NCBI RefSeq assembly: GCF_014640115.1
Contig: NZ_BMGI01000005.1
Span: forward strand, 248,001 to 312,000
Length of the DNA: 64,000 bases
Direction: 5' to 3'
Source of the DNA: Sinisalibacter lacisalsi
GTDB lineage: Bacteria; Pseudomonadota; Alphaproteobacteria; Rhodobacterales; Rhodobacteraceae
Numbering within the stretch: the first letter of the stretch is position 1; each line of letters begins with the position of its first letter. Under the pieces are notes generated by a model, which made no database searches, was not told where the DNA came from, and saw nothing but the letters and a program-made list of their open reading frames with translations. Made by a program: the position numbers and the translations under genes. This document shows, piece by piece, positions 9,845 to 17,843 of this stretch.

Positions 9845-11367
9845 GCCGCCTTGTTCTGATCCTCGGCGACCAGCTCACGCCGGCGCTTTCGTCTCTGTCG
9901 CAGGTCGACAAGGCGCGCGACGTGGTGGTGATGGCCGAGGTCATGGGCGAGGCGGCCACCCAAAGGCACCATCCCAAGAAGATCGCGCTGATCTTCTCGG
10001 CCATGCGGCATTTCGCCGAGCGGCTGCGGGCCGACGGCTGGCGCGTGCGCTACTCCAGGCTGGACGATCCCGACAACAGCCAGAGCATCACCGGCGAGCT
10101 TCTGCGCCGCGCCGCCGAAACCGGGGCGCAGGAAGTGATCACGACCACCCCCGGCGACTGGCGGCTGACCGAGGCGCTCGACGCCCTGCCCCTGCCCGTT
10201 ACCCGGCTGGAAGACAGCCGCTTTCTCGCCACCGAAGCCGAGTTTTCCGCCTGGGCGAAGGGCCGCAAAGAGCTGCGGATGGAGTTTTTCTACCGGCTGA
10301 TACGGCGCAAGCACGGCTTGTTGATGGAGGGCGACAAACCCGCCGGCGGCAAGTGGAATTACGATGCCGAAAACCGCAAGCCCGCCCGCGCCGACCTGTT
10401 TCGCCCCACCCTGCCGCGGTTCGCGCCCGACGCGATCACCCGCGAGGTGCTCGACCTCGTGGCGCAGCACTTCCCCGATCATTTCGGCGATCTTCATCCT
10501 TTCGGCTTCGCCACCACGCCCGAAGAGGCAGAACAGGCGGCGACGCATTTTTTCCGCGCGGCGCTGCCCGAATTCGGCACCTACCAGGACGCGATGCTCA
10601 AGGGCGAGGACACGCTCTACCACTCGCTCCTGTCGCCCTACCTCAACCTCGGCCTGCTCGACCCACTCGATCTGTGCCGCCGCGCCGAGGCCGAATGGCG
10701 GGCGGGCCGGGCGCCGCTCAACGCGGCCGAGGGCTTCATCCGCCAGATCCTCGGCTGGCGCGAGTTCGTGCGCGGGATCCACCTGCTCGCCGGCCCCGGC
10801 TACACGGCGCAGAACGCGCTCGGCCACAGCCGCCCCCTGCCCGCCGCCTACTGGGGCGGCGAGACGCGCATGGCCTGCCTCTCGGACGTGGTGCGCGCCA
10901 CCCGCGAGAACGCCTATGCCCATCACATCCAGCGGCTGATGGTTACCGGCAACTTCGCCCTGCTCGCCGGGGTCGACCCCGGCGCGGTGCACGACTGGTA
11001 TCTTTCCGTCTATGCCGACGCGCATGAATGGGTCGAGGCGCCCAATACCATCGGCATGAGCCAGTTCGCCGACGGCGGCATGGTCGCCTCGAAACCCTAC
11101 GTCTCGTCGGGCGCCTATATCGACCGGATGTCGGATTATTGCGGCGGCTGCAGTTACGACGTGAAGGCGCGCAGCGGCGAGGCCGCCTGCCCGTTCAACG
11201 CGCTCTACTGGCACTTTCTCACCCGCCACCGCGACCGGTTCGCCGCGAACCACCGGATGCGCCCGATGTTCGCCAACCTCGACAGGATGGACGCGGCCAC
11301 CCGCGATGCGGTTCTCGACCGGGCCGAGGCGATCCTGATCGGCATGGACGCGGGCAAAAGCCCGTGA
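9838..11367 (+). CDS. Fe-S bacterial cryptochrome/(6-4) photolyase
   Basis: 509 residues of the FeS-BCP/PhrB family, flavoproteins that repair (6-4) photoproducts or act as blue-light receptors (CryB). The N-terminal region (VSRLVLILGDQLTPAL) is the antenna-binding Rossmann domain, the rest the FAD-binding helical domain (GFIRQILGWREFVRGI, YAHHIQRLMVTGN, DAHEWVEAPNTIGMSQFADGG). Four cysteines for the [4Fe-4S] cluster are visible at about 347 and in the C-terminal YCGGCSYD (about 435 and 438) and AACPFN (about 451), matching the spacing known from Agrobacterium PhrB. The ATG at 9838 overlaps the SDR gene by 7 nt. Whether it repairs DNA or signals cannot be decided from sequence. Confidence 0.92.
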   Translation: MVSRLVLILGDQLTPALSSLSQVDKARDVVVMAEVMGEAATQRHHPKKIALIFSAMRHFAERLRADGWRVRYSRLDDPDNSQSITGELLRRAAETGAQEVITTTPGDWRLTEALDALPLPVTRLEDSRFLATEAEFSAWAKGRKELRMEFFYRLIRRKHGLLMEGDKPAGGKWNYDAENRKPARADLFRPTLPRFAPDAITREVLDLVAQHFPDHFGDLHPFGFATTPEEAEQAATHFFRAALPEFGTYQDAMLKGEDTLYHSLLSPYLNLGLLDPLDLCRRAEAEWRAGRAPLNAAEGFIRQILGWREFVRGIHLLAGPGYTAQNALGHSRPLPAAYWGGETRMACLSDVVRATRENAYAHHIQRLMVTGNFALLAGVDPGAVHDWYLSVYADAHEWVEAPNTIGMSQFADGGMVASKPYVSSGAYIDRMSDYCGGCSYDVKARSGEAACPFNALYWHFLTRHRDRFAANHRMRPMFANLDRMDAATRDAVLDRAEAILIGMDAGKSP

Positions 11368-11421
11368 CAGAGTAACAGAAAGGCGACAAGTGACTGGCCA
11401 ACTACTGGACGCGACAAACGA

Positions 11422-11444
11422 TTTCGCGCAGAACCTGCGCGAAA
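11422..11444. promoter_or_regulatory. perfect 10-bp inverted repeat upstream of tetR
   Basis: Arms TTTCGCGCAG (11422-11431) and CTGCGCGAAA (11435-11444) are perfectly complementary across a 3-nt centre. No T tract follows on either strand, which argues against a simple terminator for the photolyase gene. It sits 59 bp upstream of the TetR-family start, in the range of a TetR-type operator. Function is inferred. Confidence 0.45.
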
Positions 11445-11449
11445 CAGGC

Positions 11450-11468
11450 TGTCAAACCCGGTTTGGCA
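11450..11468. promoter_or_regulatory. 19-bp near-palindrome, candidate TetR operator
   Basis: TGTCAAACCCGGTTTGGCA is a palindrome with one mismatched pair around a central C, 35 bp upstream of the TetR-family ATG at 11503 and only 6 bp after the hairpin-like repeat at 11422-11444. TetR proteins commonly bind 15-20 bp palindromes in their own promoters, so autoregulation is a plausible role. No footprint or consensus for this regulator is known to me. Confidence 0.45.
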
Positions 11469-11502
11469 CATGTGATCGAGTGTTTGAAAGAAAGGCAGGC
11501 TC

Positions 11503-12108
11503 ATGACGCAGCCGCGAAAACGCAAGGCTTCTGCGGACCGAAAAGCCGAGATCGTCGACGTTGCGATCAGGTTGTCAGCGGAACTTGGGCCTGACCGCGT
11601 CACCACCCAGCACCTTGCCGACGCGGTCGGAATTACCCAGCCCGCGATCTTTCGTCACTTCTCCACCAAGGCCGAGATCTGGGACGCGGTGGGCGATCGG
11701 ATCGTGGAGGACATGCAGGCGCTGCACGCGCATCCGGTGGTGACCGCGAACGACGATCCGCACAACCGGCTCAAGCAGCTCGTCGGCCAGCACTTCGTGC
11801 ATATCGAGCAAAACCCGGCGATCCCCGCGATCCTGTTCTCTCGCGAACTGCAGGCCGGCAATCCCCCGCTGCGGGAGAAGTTTTCGGCGTTCTTCGGAGC
11901 CCGCGGCCGGGAGATCGCGCAGTTGATCGCCGCCGCGCAGAAAAACGGGATCCACCGCGCCGAGATCGCGGCCGACGATGCCGCCCAGCTGGTCACCATG
12001 TCGATACAGGGCCTGTCGTTGCGCTGGCTGATCGACGATCAGAGTTTCGGCCTGGTCGAGGAAGGCAGCCGGGTGATCGGCGGGCTGATCGACGGCTTCC
12101 GCGCCTGA
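11503..12108 (+). CDS. TetR/AcrR family transcriptional regulator
   Basis: 201 residues. The N-terminal DNA-binding domain is typical: KAEIVDVAIRLSAELGPDRV, then TTQHLADAVGITQPAIFRHF as the helix-turn-helix (about residues 33-52) and the STKAEIWDAV cap. The C-terminal ligand domain is not informative for the inducer. It starts after an AAAGGCAGGCTC segment. Two palindromes lie just upstream and an sqr gene lies 222 bp downstream in the same direction, so regulation of sulfide oxidation is possible but only inferred; the better known sqr regulators (SqrR/BigR, FisR) belong to other families. Confidence 0.9.
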   Translation: MTQPRKRKASADRKAEIVDVAIRLSAELGPDRVTTQHLADAVGITQPAIFRHFSTKAEIWDAVGDRIVEDMQALHAHPVVTANDDPHNRLKQLVGQHFVHIEQNPAIPAILFSRELQAGNPPLREKFSAFFGARGREIAQLIAAAQKNGIHRAEIAADDAAQLVTMSIQGLSLRWLIDDQSFGLVEEGSRVIGGLIDGFRA

Positions 12109-12168
12109 CAACCGCGCCGCGCGGCCCTACGCCCGCCGCAGGTTCCCGCGTCCATTTGCCTCGCGGCA

Positions 12169-12213
12169 AAATCAATCCGTTCGGCATATGATTCGGCCCC
12201 TACAGATTGATTT
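12169..12213. promoter_or_regulatory. inverted repeat in the sqr promoter region
   Basis: AAATCAATC (12169-12177) and GATTGATTT (12205-12213) form a perfect 9-bp inverted repeat with a 27-bp spacer, in the 222-bp gap between tetR and sqr. The right arm is followed by GTTATAGTATTT, which contains a -10-like TATAGT at 12218. The two arms could be half-sites for a regulator of sqr. The sequence is not one I can match to a named binding motif. Confidence 0.4.
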
Positions 12214-12330
12214 GTGTTATAGTATTTCGCGTCGGCCTCATGTTGGGCAGGAGTCGTTCTCTGACTGAAGGGCGCGCGCAACATCAACGGAGCTGGCGGC
12301 AGCCGATCCGCCAAGATGAAGGAAGCAACC

Positions 12331-13608
12331 ATGGCGCACGTAGTCATCCTCGGCGCGGGCCTCGGGGGAACGATCCAGGCCTACGAACTGAAGGAAACAC
12401 TCACCCGTGACGACAAGATCACGGTGATCTCCAACAAGCCCTATTTCCAGTTCACCCCCTCGAACCCCTGGGCCGGTGTCGGCTGGCGCAGCAAGGACGA
12501 GATCACCATCGACCTCGCCCCGGTGATGAAGCGCCGCGGCATCGAGTTCATCTGCGACGGCGCTTCCAAGCTCGTGCCCGAAGACAACAAGATCATCCTC
12601 GAGTCGGGCCGCGAGGTTGCCTACGATTACCTCGTGATCGCCACCGGGCCCGATCTGGCCTTCGACGAGATCGAGGGTTTCGGCCCCGAGGGGCACACCA
12701 ACTCGGTCTGCTCGATCGAACACGCCGAGCTTTCCGGCGGCAAGGGCGGGACGTGGGAGCAGTTCTGCGCCGATCCCGGCCCGATCGTGGTGGGCGCGGT
12801 GCAGGGCGCCTCGTGCTTCGGCCCGGCCTATGAATACCTGCTGACGATCGACACCGACCTGCGCAAGCGCAAGATCAAGCACAAGGTGCCGATGACCTTC
12901 GTCACCTCCGAGCCCTACATCGGCCACCTCGGCCTTGGCGGCGTGGGCGATACCAAGGGCATGCTCGAGTCGATCATGCGCGACCGCGATATCAAGTGGA
13001 TCACCAACGCCAAGACCGAGAAGTTCACCGCCGACGCGGTCCACGTGACCGAGTTCGACGAGGACGGCAACGAGAAGAAAAAGCACGAGATTCCGGCGAA
13101 GTACAAGATGATGCTGCCCGCCTTCCGTGGCATCCCCGCGATCATGGGGATCGAGGGGCTGGTGAACCCGCGCGGCTTCGTGATCGTCGACGAATACCAG
13201 CGCAACCCGAAATACCGCAACATCTTCGGCATCGGCGTGGCCATCGCCATCGCCCCGCCGGTCGCCACCCCGGTGCCCACCGGCGTGCCGAAAACCGGCT
13301 TCATGATCGAGAGCATGGTCACCGCCACCGCGCACAATCTGCCGCGTGTCCTGCGCGGCGAGGAGCCCAACAACCTGCCGACGTGGAACGCGCTCTGCCT
13401 TGCCGATTTCGGCGACCGTGGCGCGGCCTTCCTCGCCATGCCGCAGAACCCGCCGCGCAACGTCAACTGGGCGAGCGAGGGCAAGTGGGTGCACTGGGCC
13501 AAGCTCGCCTTCGAATGGTATTTCATGCGCAAGATCAAGAACGGTGTCTCCGAACCGTTCTATGAAAAACTCGCGATGAAAGTGATGAAGATCAACAAGA
13601 TCCAGTGA
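12331..13608 (+). CDS. sqr: sulfide:quinone oxidoreductase
   Basis: 425 residues, closely resembling the type I SQR of Rhodobacter capsulatus. It oxidises sulfide at the membrane and passes electrons to the quinone pool via FAD. The N-terminus AHVVILGAGLGGTIQAYEL is the FAD-binding dinucleotide fold. The three conserved redox cysteines are present: C127 in NSVCSIEHA, C162 in GASCFGPAYEY and C356 in NALCLADFGD. The amphipathic C-terminus (WVHWAKLAFEWYFMRKIKNG) provides monotopic membrane attachment. The ATG at 12331 is preceded by AAGGAAG; an ATG five codons earlier lacks a good ribosome-binding site. It stands alone after a TetR gene and ends at a strong hairpin. Confidence 0.95.
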   Translation: MAHVVILGAGLGGTIQAYELKETLTRDDKITVISNKPYFQFTPSNPWAGVGWRSKDEITIDLAPVMKRRGIEFICDGASKLVPEDNKIILESGREVAYDYLVIATGPDLAFDEIEGFGPEGHTNSVCSIEHAELSGGKGGTWEQFCADPGPIVVGAVQGASCFGPAYEYLLTIDTDLRKRKIKHKVPMTFVTSEPYIGHLGLGGVGDTKGMLESIMRDRDIKWITNAKTEKFTADAVHVTEFDEDGNEKKKHEIPAKYKMMLPAFRGIPAIMGIEGLVNPRGFVIVDEYQRNPKYRNIFGIGVAIAIAPPVATPVPTGVPKTGFMIESMVTATAHNLPRVLRGEEPNNLPTWNALCLADFGDRGAAFLAMPQNPPRNVNWASEGKWVHWAKLAFEWYFMRKIKNGVSEPFYEKLAMKVMKINKIQ

Positions 13609-13628
13609 TCACATCGCGCGAATGAAGA

Positions 13629-13650
13629 GGGCCGCCCGCACGGGCGGCCC
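13629..13650 (+). terminator. hairpin after sqr
   Basis: GGGCCGCCCG at 13629-13638 pairs perfectly with CGGGCGGCCC at 13641-13650, followed by TTCTC. It lies 21 bp after the sqr stop and is the obvious rho-independent terminator candidate, although the T tract is short. Confidence 0.7.
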
Positions 13651-13725
13651 TTCTCAATGTGGTTGCGGCACTGGGCGGGGCCAACCGCAAGCCCCCGCGC
13701 CGGGGGAGCATTCAAACCGAAGCGG

Positions 13726-13836
13726 TCAAGCGGCGCGGGCGCGCGCCACTTCATGGTCATGCGCGGCCAGAAGCCGCCGCGCCTTTTCGCTCAGGGGTTT
13801 CGCCTTGACGGGGTTTTGACGACCGGGTGTTGCCAT
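13726..13836 (-). CDS. 36-residue basic small protein
   Basis: ATG at 13836 opens a 36-codon frame, MATPGRQNPVKAKPLSEKA and onward to EVARARAA, rich in Lys/Arg/Ala. An AGGAG sequence lies 7 nt before the ATG, which is a strong ribosome-binding site. The protein has no membrane segment and could be DNA- or RNA-binding, but I cannot name a family. It is isolated between the convergent sqr gene and the MORN gene; most of the surrounding 13651-13998 interval has nothing else I can support. The good ribosome-binding site and protein-like composition are the reasons for calling it. Confidence 0.5.
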   Translation of the reverse strand: MATPGRQNPVKAKPLSEKARRLLAAHDHEVARARAA

Positions 13837-13998
13837 GTTCTGTCTCCTGCCTCGTGACAGCGCCGACCCTTGCAGGAAATGAGGGCGTTTTTTCGACGAG
13901 ATCAGGGAATTGCCGGGCGGGACCGGCAAGATCCGGCAAGCCGGCGCCGGCCACGGGAGGCGGGCGAGATCGGCCGGTTCGCGGCGCGGGCGGCGCGC

Positions 13999-15390
13999 TC
14001 AGTTCTCCGCCGGCTGGCCATCCGTTTCGCCGGTTGCGCCCTCGTCGATCGCCGAGGTCATGACACCTTGCTCCCATTGCCCGGTCTCGCGCCGGCCATC
14101 GGGGTAGATCACCGTGCCCCGCCCCTCGCGCATCCCGTCAACGAAGCCGCCCTCGTAGATCGTGCCGTCCTCGTAGCGTTCGCGGCCCTCGCCATGGCGG
14201 GTGCCGTCTTTCCAGCCGCCCTCGTAGAAGGTTTCATCGGGGCGGGTGAGGCGGCCTTCGCCATCGGCGAACCCGGCTTTCCAGTTGCCGGTGTAGACCA
14301 CGCCGGTCGGCAGCGTGAGCGTGCCCTCGCCCTCGTAGAGGTTGGAGACGAAGGCGCCCTCGTAAACCGTGCCATCGGCGCGGGTCAGCGTGCCCTGCCC
14401 CTCGAACACGCCATCGCGGAACTCGCCCTCGTAGATTGACCCGTCGGGGTATTCGATCCGGCCGCGCCCATCGGGAAGCCCGGCGCGGAACTGGCCGGTG
14501 TAGACCGAGCCGTCGGGGTAGGTCTCGACGCCCTCACCCTCGATCCGGTCGTCGATCCAACCGCCCTCGTAGCGGTAACCGTCGGCGCCGATGAACACGC
14601 CCTGGCCCGAACGCCGGTTGGAAACGAAGCCGCCCTCGTAGACATCGCCGTTGGCATAGGTCACCTTCGCCACGCCCGAGCGCACGCCCATCACGAAGGG
14701 GCCCTCGTAGACATCGCCGTTGGCCTCGGTGAGCTTGCCCTCGCCGTCCATCTGGCCATCGGTCCAGGTGCCCTCGTAGCGCATCCCGTCGGCGGCCACC
14801 AACACGCCTTCGCCGTTGGGCTGGCCGTCGGAAAACGCGCCCTCGTAGACCGAGCCGTCGGGTTCGGTGAGCTTGCCCTGCCCCTGCTTGACGCCCATCA
14901 CCCAGTCGCCCTCGTAGACGGTGCCGGAGGGGTTTTCGAGCCGGCCGCGGCCGTGGTGCTGGCCGGTGCGGAACCCGCCTTCGTATTTGAAACCGTTGGC
15001 ATAGATCGCCAGCCCGGTGCCGTTGATCTTGCCGTCGACCCAGTCGCCCTCGTAGGAGGTGCCATCGGCGTAGGTGACCTTGCCGAAGCCGTGCGGGCGG
15101 CCCTTGGCGAAGCTGCCCTCGTAGACCGAGCCGTTGGGAAAGCGCGCCACGCCCTCGCCGCGGATCTCGCCATCGACGAAGCTGCCCTTGTATTCGTAGC
15201 CCGTGGGTGTGCGCAGGCTGCCGCGGCCATGGCGCAGGCCGTCTTTCATCTGGCCCTCGTAGATCGAGCCGTCATCGTATTGAACGACTTCCAGCGCGCC
15301 ACCGTCCTGCGCCAGCGCGGCCGCCGGGGCCGCCATCGCAAGCGCCAGGGCCAGAACCGCCGGCTTCCATCCCCAAACCTGCTCCGACAT
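13999..15390 (-). CDS. secreted protein made of 18 MORN repeats
   Basis: 463 residues. The N-terminus (MSEQVWGWKPAVLALALAMA with AAPAAALAQ following) is a Sec signal peptide with a likely cleavage after ALAQ. The remainder is almost wholly MORN repeats of 23 residues built on Y(E/T)GxF/WxxGxxxGxGxxxxxDG; I count 18, from SIYEGQM to RRETGQW, ending in a short acidic tail. MORN repeats form an elongated beta ribbon and commonly bind membranes or proteins. The repeats are encoded as 69-nt DNA repeats with divergent third positions, so repeat number is probably stable. Start chosen at the ATG preceded by GAGGGATGTG. Periplasmic function unknown. Confidence 0.9.
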   Translation of the reverse strand: MSEQVWGWKPAVLALALAMAAPAAALAQDGGALEVVQYDDGSIYEGQMKDGLRHGRGSLRTPTGYEYKGSFVDGEIRGEGVARFPNGSVYEGSFAKGRPHGFGKVTYADGTSYEGDWVDGKINGTGLAIYANGFKYEGGFRTGQHHGRGRLENPSGTVYEGDWVMGVKQGQGKLTEPDGSVYEGAFSDGQPNGEGVLVAADGMRYEGTWTDGQMDGEGKLTEANGDVYEGPFVMGVRSGVAKVTYANGDVYEGGFVSNRRSGQGVFIGADGYRYEGGWIDDRIEGEGVETYPDGSVYTGQFRAGLPDGRGRIEYPDGSIYEGEFRDGVFEGQGTLTRADGTVYEGAFVSNLYEGEGTLTLPTGVVYTGNWKAGFADGEGRLTRPDETFYEGGWKDGTRHGEGRERYEDGTIYEGGFVDGMREGRGTVIYPDGRRETGQWEQGVMTSAIDEGATGETDGQPAEN

Positions 15391-15558
15391 CACATCCCTC
15401 GTTTCCCGTTTGTCCAGCCACGGGGCCGGTTGCCCAAAACCTATGCGACACCCCCCGATGAGACAACGGTTTTCGCCCCGGCCGGCGCGGCGCTGGCTTT
15501 TCCTCGCCCACAAACCTGTTAAACCGATGCCCGGACCGTCCCAACCCGAAGGCGCATC

Positions 15559-17217
15559 ATGAGCGAGACCTTCCGCTTCACGCTGGCCCAGCTCAACCCG
15601 ACGCTGGGCGACATTGCCGGCAATGCCGCCCGGGCCCGCGCGGCATGGCGCGAGGCGAAGGCGGCTGGGGCGGATTTCGTCGCCTTTCCCGAGGCCTTCC
15701 TGATCGGCTACCAGCCGCAGGATCTGGTGATGCGCCCCGCCTTCTGGCGCGAGGCGATGGACGCCGCCACCGCGCTCGCCGCCGACACCGCCGACGGCCC
15801 CGCCATCGGCATCGGCGCGCCGTTCCACGACGGGCGCGACCTTTACAACGCCTATTACATCCTCGAAGGCGGCGCAGTGCGGCTGCGCGTGCTCAAGCAG
15901 GTGCTGCCGAACGAGACGGTCTTCGACGAAAAACGCCTCTACACCCCCGGCCCCGAACAGGGCCCTTTCCGCATCGGCCCGCTGCTCCTCGGCACGCCGA
16001 TCTGCGAAGACGCGTGGTGGCCCGAGGTCTGCACCACGATGGCCGCGGCGGGGGCCGAGGTCTTTCTCGTGCCCAACGGCTCGCCCTATTACCGCGCCAA
16101 GGTGCCGGTGCGGAAGAACCACGCCCGCGGGCGCGTCGCCGAAACCGGCCGCGCGCTGATCTATCTCAATCTCGTCGGCGGCCAGGACGATCAGGTGTTC
16201 GACGGTGCGAGTTTCGGCGTGAATCCGGACGGCGAGATCGCCTTCCAGATGCCGCAGTTCGAGGAGGCGCTGGCCCATGTCGACCTCGTGAACACCGAGA
16301 CCGGCTGGCGCATCGCGCCCGTCGAGGTGGTGCCCGAGCTCGATGACTGGGAAGCCGATTACCGCGCGATGGTGATGGCGCTCGCCGACTACATGGGAAA
16401 GACCGGGTTCAGGAAGGTGCTCCTCGGCCTTTCGGGCGGGATCGACTCCGCGCTGGTCGCCGCGATCGCGGTGGATGCGCTCGGGGCCGAGAACGTGCGC
16501 TGCGTGATGCTGCCTTCGGAATACACCTCCGAAGCCTCGCTGGCGGATGCCGAGGCCGTGGCGAAGGCGCTCGGCGTGCGCTACGACTTCGTGCCGATTT
16601 CCGGGCCACGCGCGGCGGTGACCGAGGCGCTCGCCCCACTGTTCGCCGGCACCGAGCCCGATCTCACCGAGGAAAACATCCAGTCGCGCCTGCGCGGGCT
16701 GCTCTTGATGGCGCTGTCCAACAAGTTCGGGGAAATGCTGCTCACCACCGGCAACAAGTCGGAGGTGGCGGTGGGCTACGCCACGATCTACGGCGACATG
16801 GCGGGCGGCTACAACCCGATCAAGGACCTCTACAAGACCCGCGTGTTCGAAACCTGCCGCTGGCGCAACGCCAATCACCGGGCGTGGATGAAAGGCCCGG
16901 CAGGCGAGGTGATCCCGCCCCGGGTGATCGACAAGCCGCCTTCCGCCGAACTGCGCGAAGACCAGAAGGACGAAGACAGCCTGCCGCCCTACGAGGTGCT
17001 CGACGCGATCCTCGACGGGCTGATCGACCGCGAGGCCAGCGTGGCGGAACTGGTGGCCGAGGGCTTCGACCGCGAGACGGTCAAGCGGGTGGAGCACTTG
17101 ATCTACATTTCGGAATACAAGCGCTTCCAGTCCGCCCCCGGCGCGCGGCTCACCCCCCGGGCGTTCTGGCTCGACCGGCGCTACCCGATGGTCAACCGCT
17201 GGCGCGACAAGAGCTGA
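15559..17217 (+). CDS. nadE: glutamine-dependent NAD+ synthetase
   Basis: 552 residues, a two-domain NAD synthetase that amidates nicotinic acid adenine dinucleotide using glutamine-derived ammonia. The N-terminal nitrilase-type glutaminase has the Glu-Lys-Cys triad context (FPEAFLIGY near residue 45, VLPNETVFDEKR near 112, and the nucleophilic cysteine in GTPICEDAWWPE near 149). The C-terminal synthetase has the ATP-pyrophosphatase P-loop LGLSGGIDSALVA near 288-300 and TTGNKSEVAVGYATIYGDMAG near 395. Divergent from the MORN gene; a 168-bp gap separates the two starts. Confidence 0.96.
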   Translation: MSETFRFTLAQLNPTLGDIAGNAARARAAWREAKAAGADFVAFPEAFLIGYQPQDLVMRPAFWREAMDAATALAADTADGPAIGIGAPFHDGRDLYNAYYILEGGAVRLRVLKQVLPNETVFDEKRLYTPGPEQGPFRIGPLLLGTPICEDAWWPEVCTTMAAAGAEVFLVPNGSPYYRAKVPVRKNHARGRVAETGRALIYLNLVGGQDDQVFDGASFGVNPDGEIAFQMPQFEEALAHVDLVNTETGWRIAPVEVVPELDDWEADYRAMVMALADYMGKTGFRKVLLGLSGGIDSALVAAIAVDALGAENVRCVMLPSEYTSEASLADAEAVAKALGVRYDFVPISGPRAAVTEALAPLFAGTEPDLTEENIQSRLRGLLLMALSNKFGEMLLTTGNKSEVAVGYATIYGDMAGGYNPIKDLYKTRVFETCRWRNANHRAWMKGPAGEVIPPRVIDKPPSAELREDQKDEDSLPPYEVLDAILDGLIDREASVAELVAEGFDRETVKRVEHLIYISEYKRFQSAPGARLTPRAFWLDRRYPMVNRWRDKS

Positions 17218-17303
17218 AACGCGCTTGCCGCCGGCGCCCGTGGTGACAGGCGCGCGCCCCTGCGCTACCGTCAAGCCAATGAAGGTTGGATTTGGAGCGC
17301 GCC

Positions 17304-17834
17304 ATGTTGAAACACTTCGCCTTGGGCCTGTTCTGCGCCCTCGCCTCGCCAACGCTGGCCGCCGAGCTGTCGGATCGCTACGACGCGATCGGCACGATGA
17401 CGGTCACCCTCGGCGACGAAACGCTGGAACTGACGATCCCCTACGACCGTGAGCAGGACTCGGCCTATGCCGAGCAGAAAATGATCATGGGCCAGTTCCT
17501 GACGCTGAACACAGTGGGCCAGACGGTGACCGCCGATGGTCAGCCGGGGCAACCGATGGTGCAGGTCACGCTGCAGAAGCAGGGCGGTGGCATGGCGCTG
17601 CTGTCGGCGGAGGTGTTCGACGAGCAGGGCTACGACGCGCCGATGGCGATGGGTGCCGACGGCGGCACCGGGGCGTTGACCGAGTTCAGCTTCGAGAACA
17701 ACCGTCTCGAGGCGCGCGTCGAGGGAAGCTTCCTGCGCCTCACCGGTTACATGTCGGAGCCCCGGGTGGCCGACGGGGCCGAGCCCGTGGCGGCGACGAT
17801 CAGCTGGAGCGTCGACATTCCGCCGCTGGAATAG
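17304..17834 (+). CDS. secreted protein of unknown function
   Basis: 176 residues beginning MLKHFALGLFCALASPTLAA, a clear Sec signal peptide. The mature part is beta-rich and acidic, with AIGTMTVTLGDETLELTIPYD near the start and ATISWSVDIPPLE at the end, suggesting a single periplasmic beta domain. I do not recognise a named family. A TTG six codons upstream is in frame, but the ATG at 17304 has GGAG at proper spacing and begins the signal peptide. It is convergent with gltX, 9 bp from its stop, and lies 86 bp after nadE. Confidence 0.7.
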   Translation: MLKHFALGLFCALASPTLAAELSDRYDAIGTMTVTLGDETLELTIPYDREQDSAYAEQKMIMGQFLTLNTVGQTVTADGQPGQPMVQVTLQKQGGGMALLSAEVFDEQGYDAPMAMGADGGTGALTEFSFENNRLEARVEGSFLRLTGYMSEPRVADGAEPVAATISWSVDIPPLE

Positions 17835-17843
17835 CGCGCGCGC

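Noticed and set aside
12207-12223. TTGATT and TATAGT as a sigma-70 promoter for sqr
   Set aside because: The spacing between the hexamers is only 5 bp; TATAGT alone may be a -10 but no matching -35 was found.
13999-17352. An unbroken minus-strand frame of more than 1,100 codons running from the MORN gene through nadE
   Set aside because: Only the MORN part (up to 15390) has protein-like sequence and a start with signal peptide; the rest is antisense to nadE and reflects high GC in third positions.
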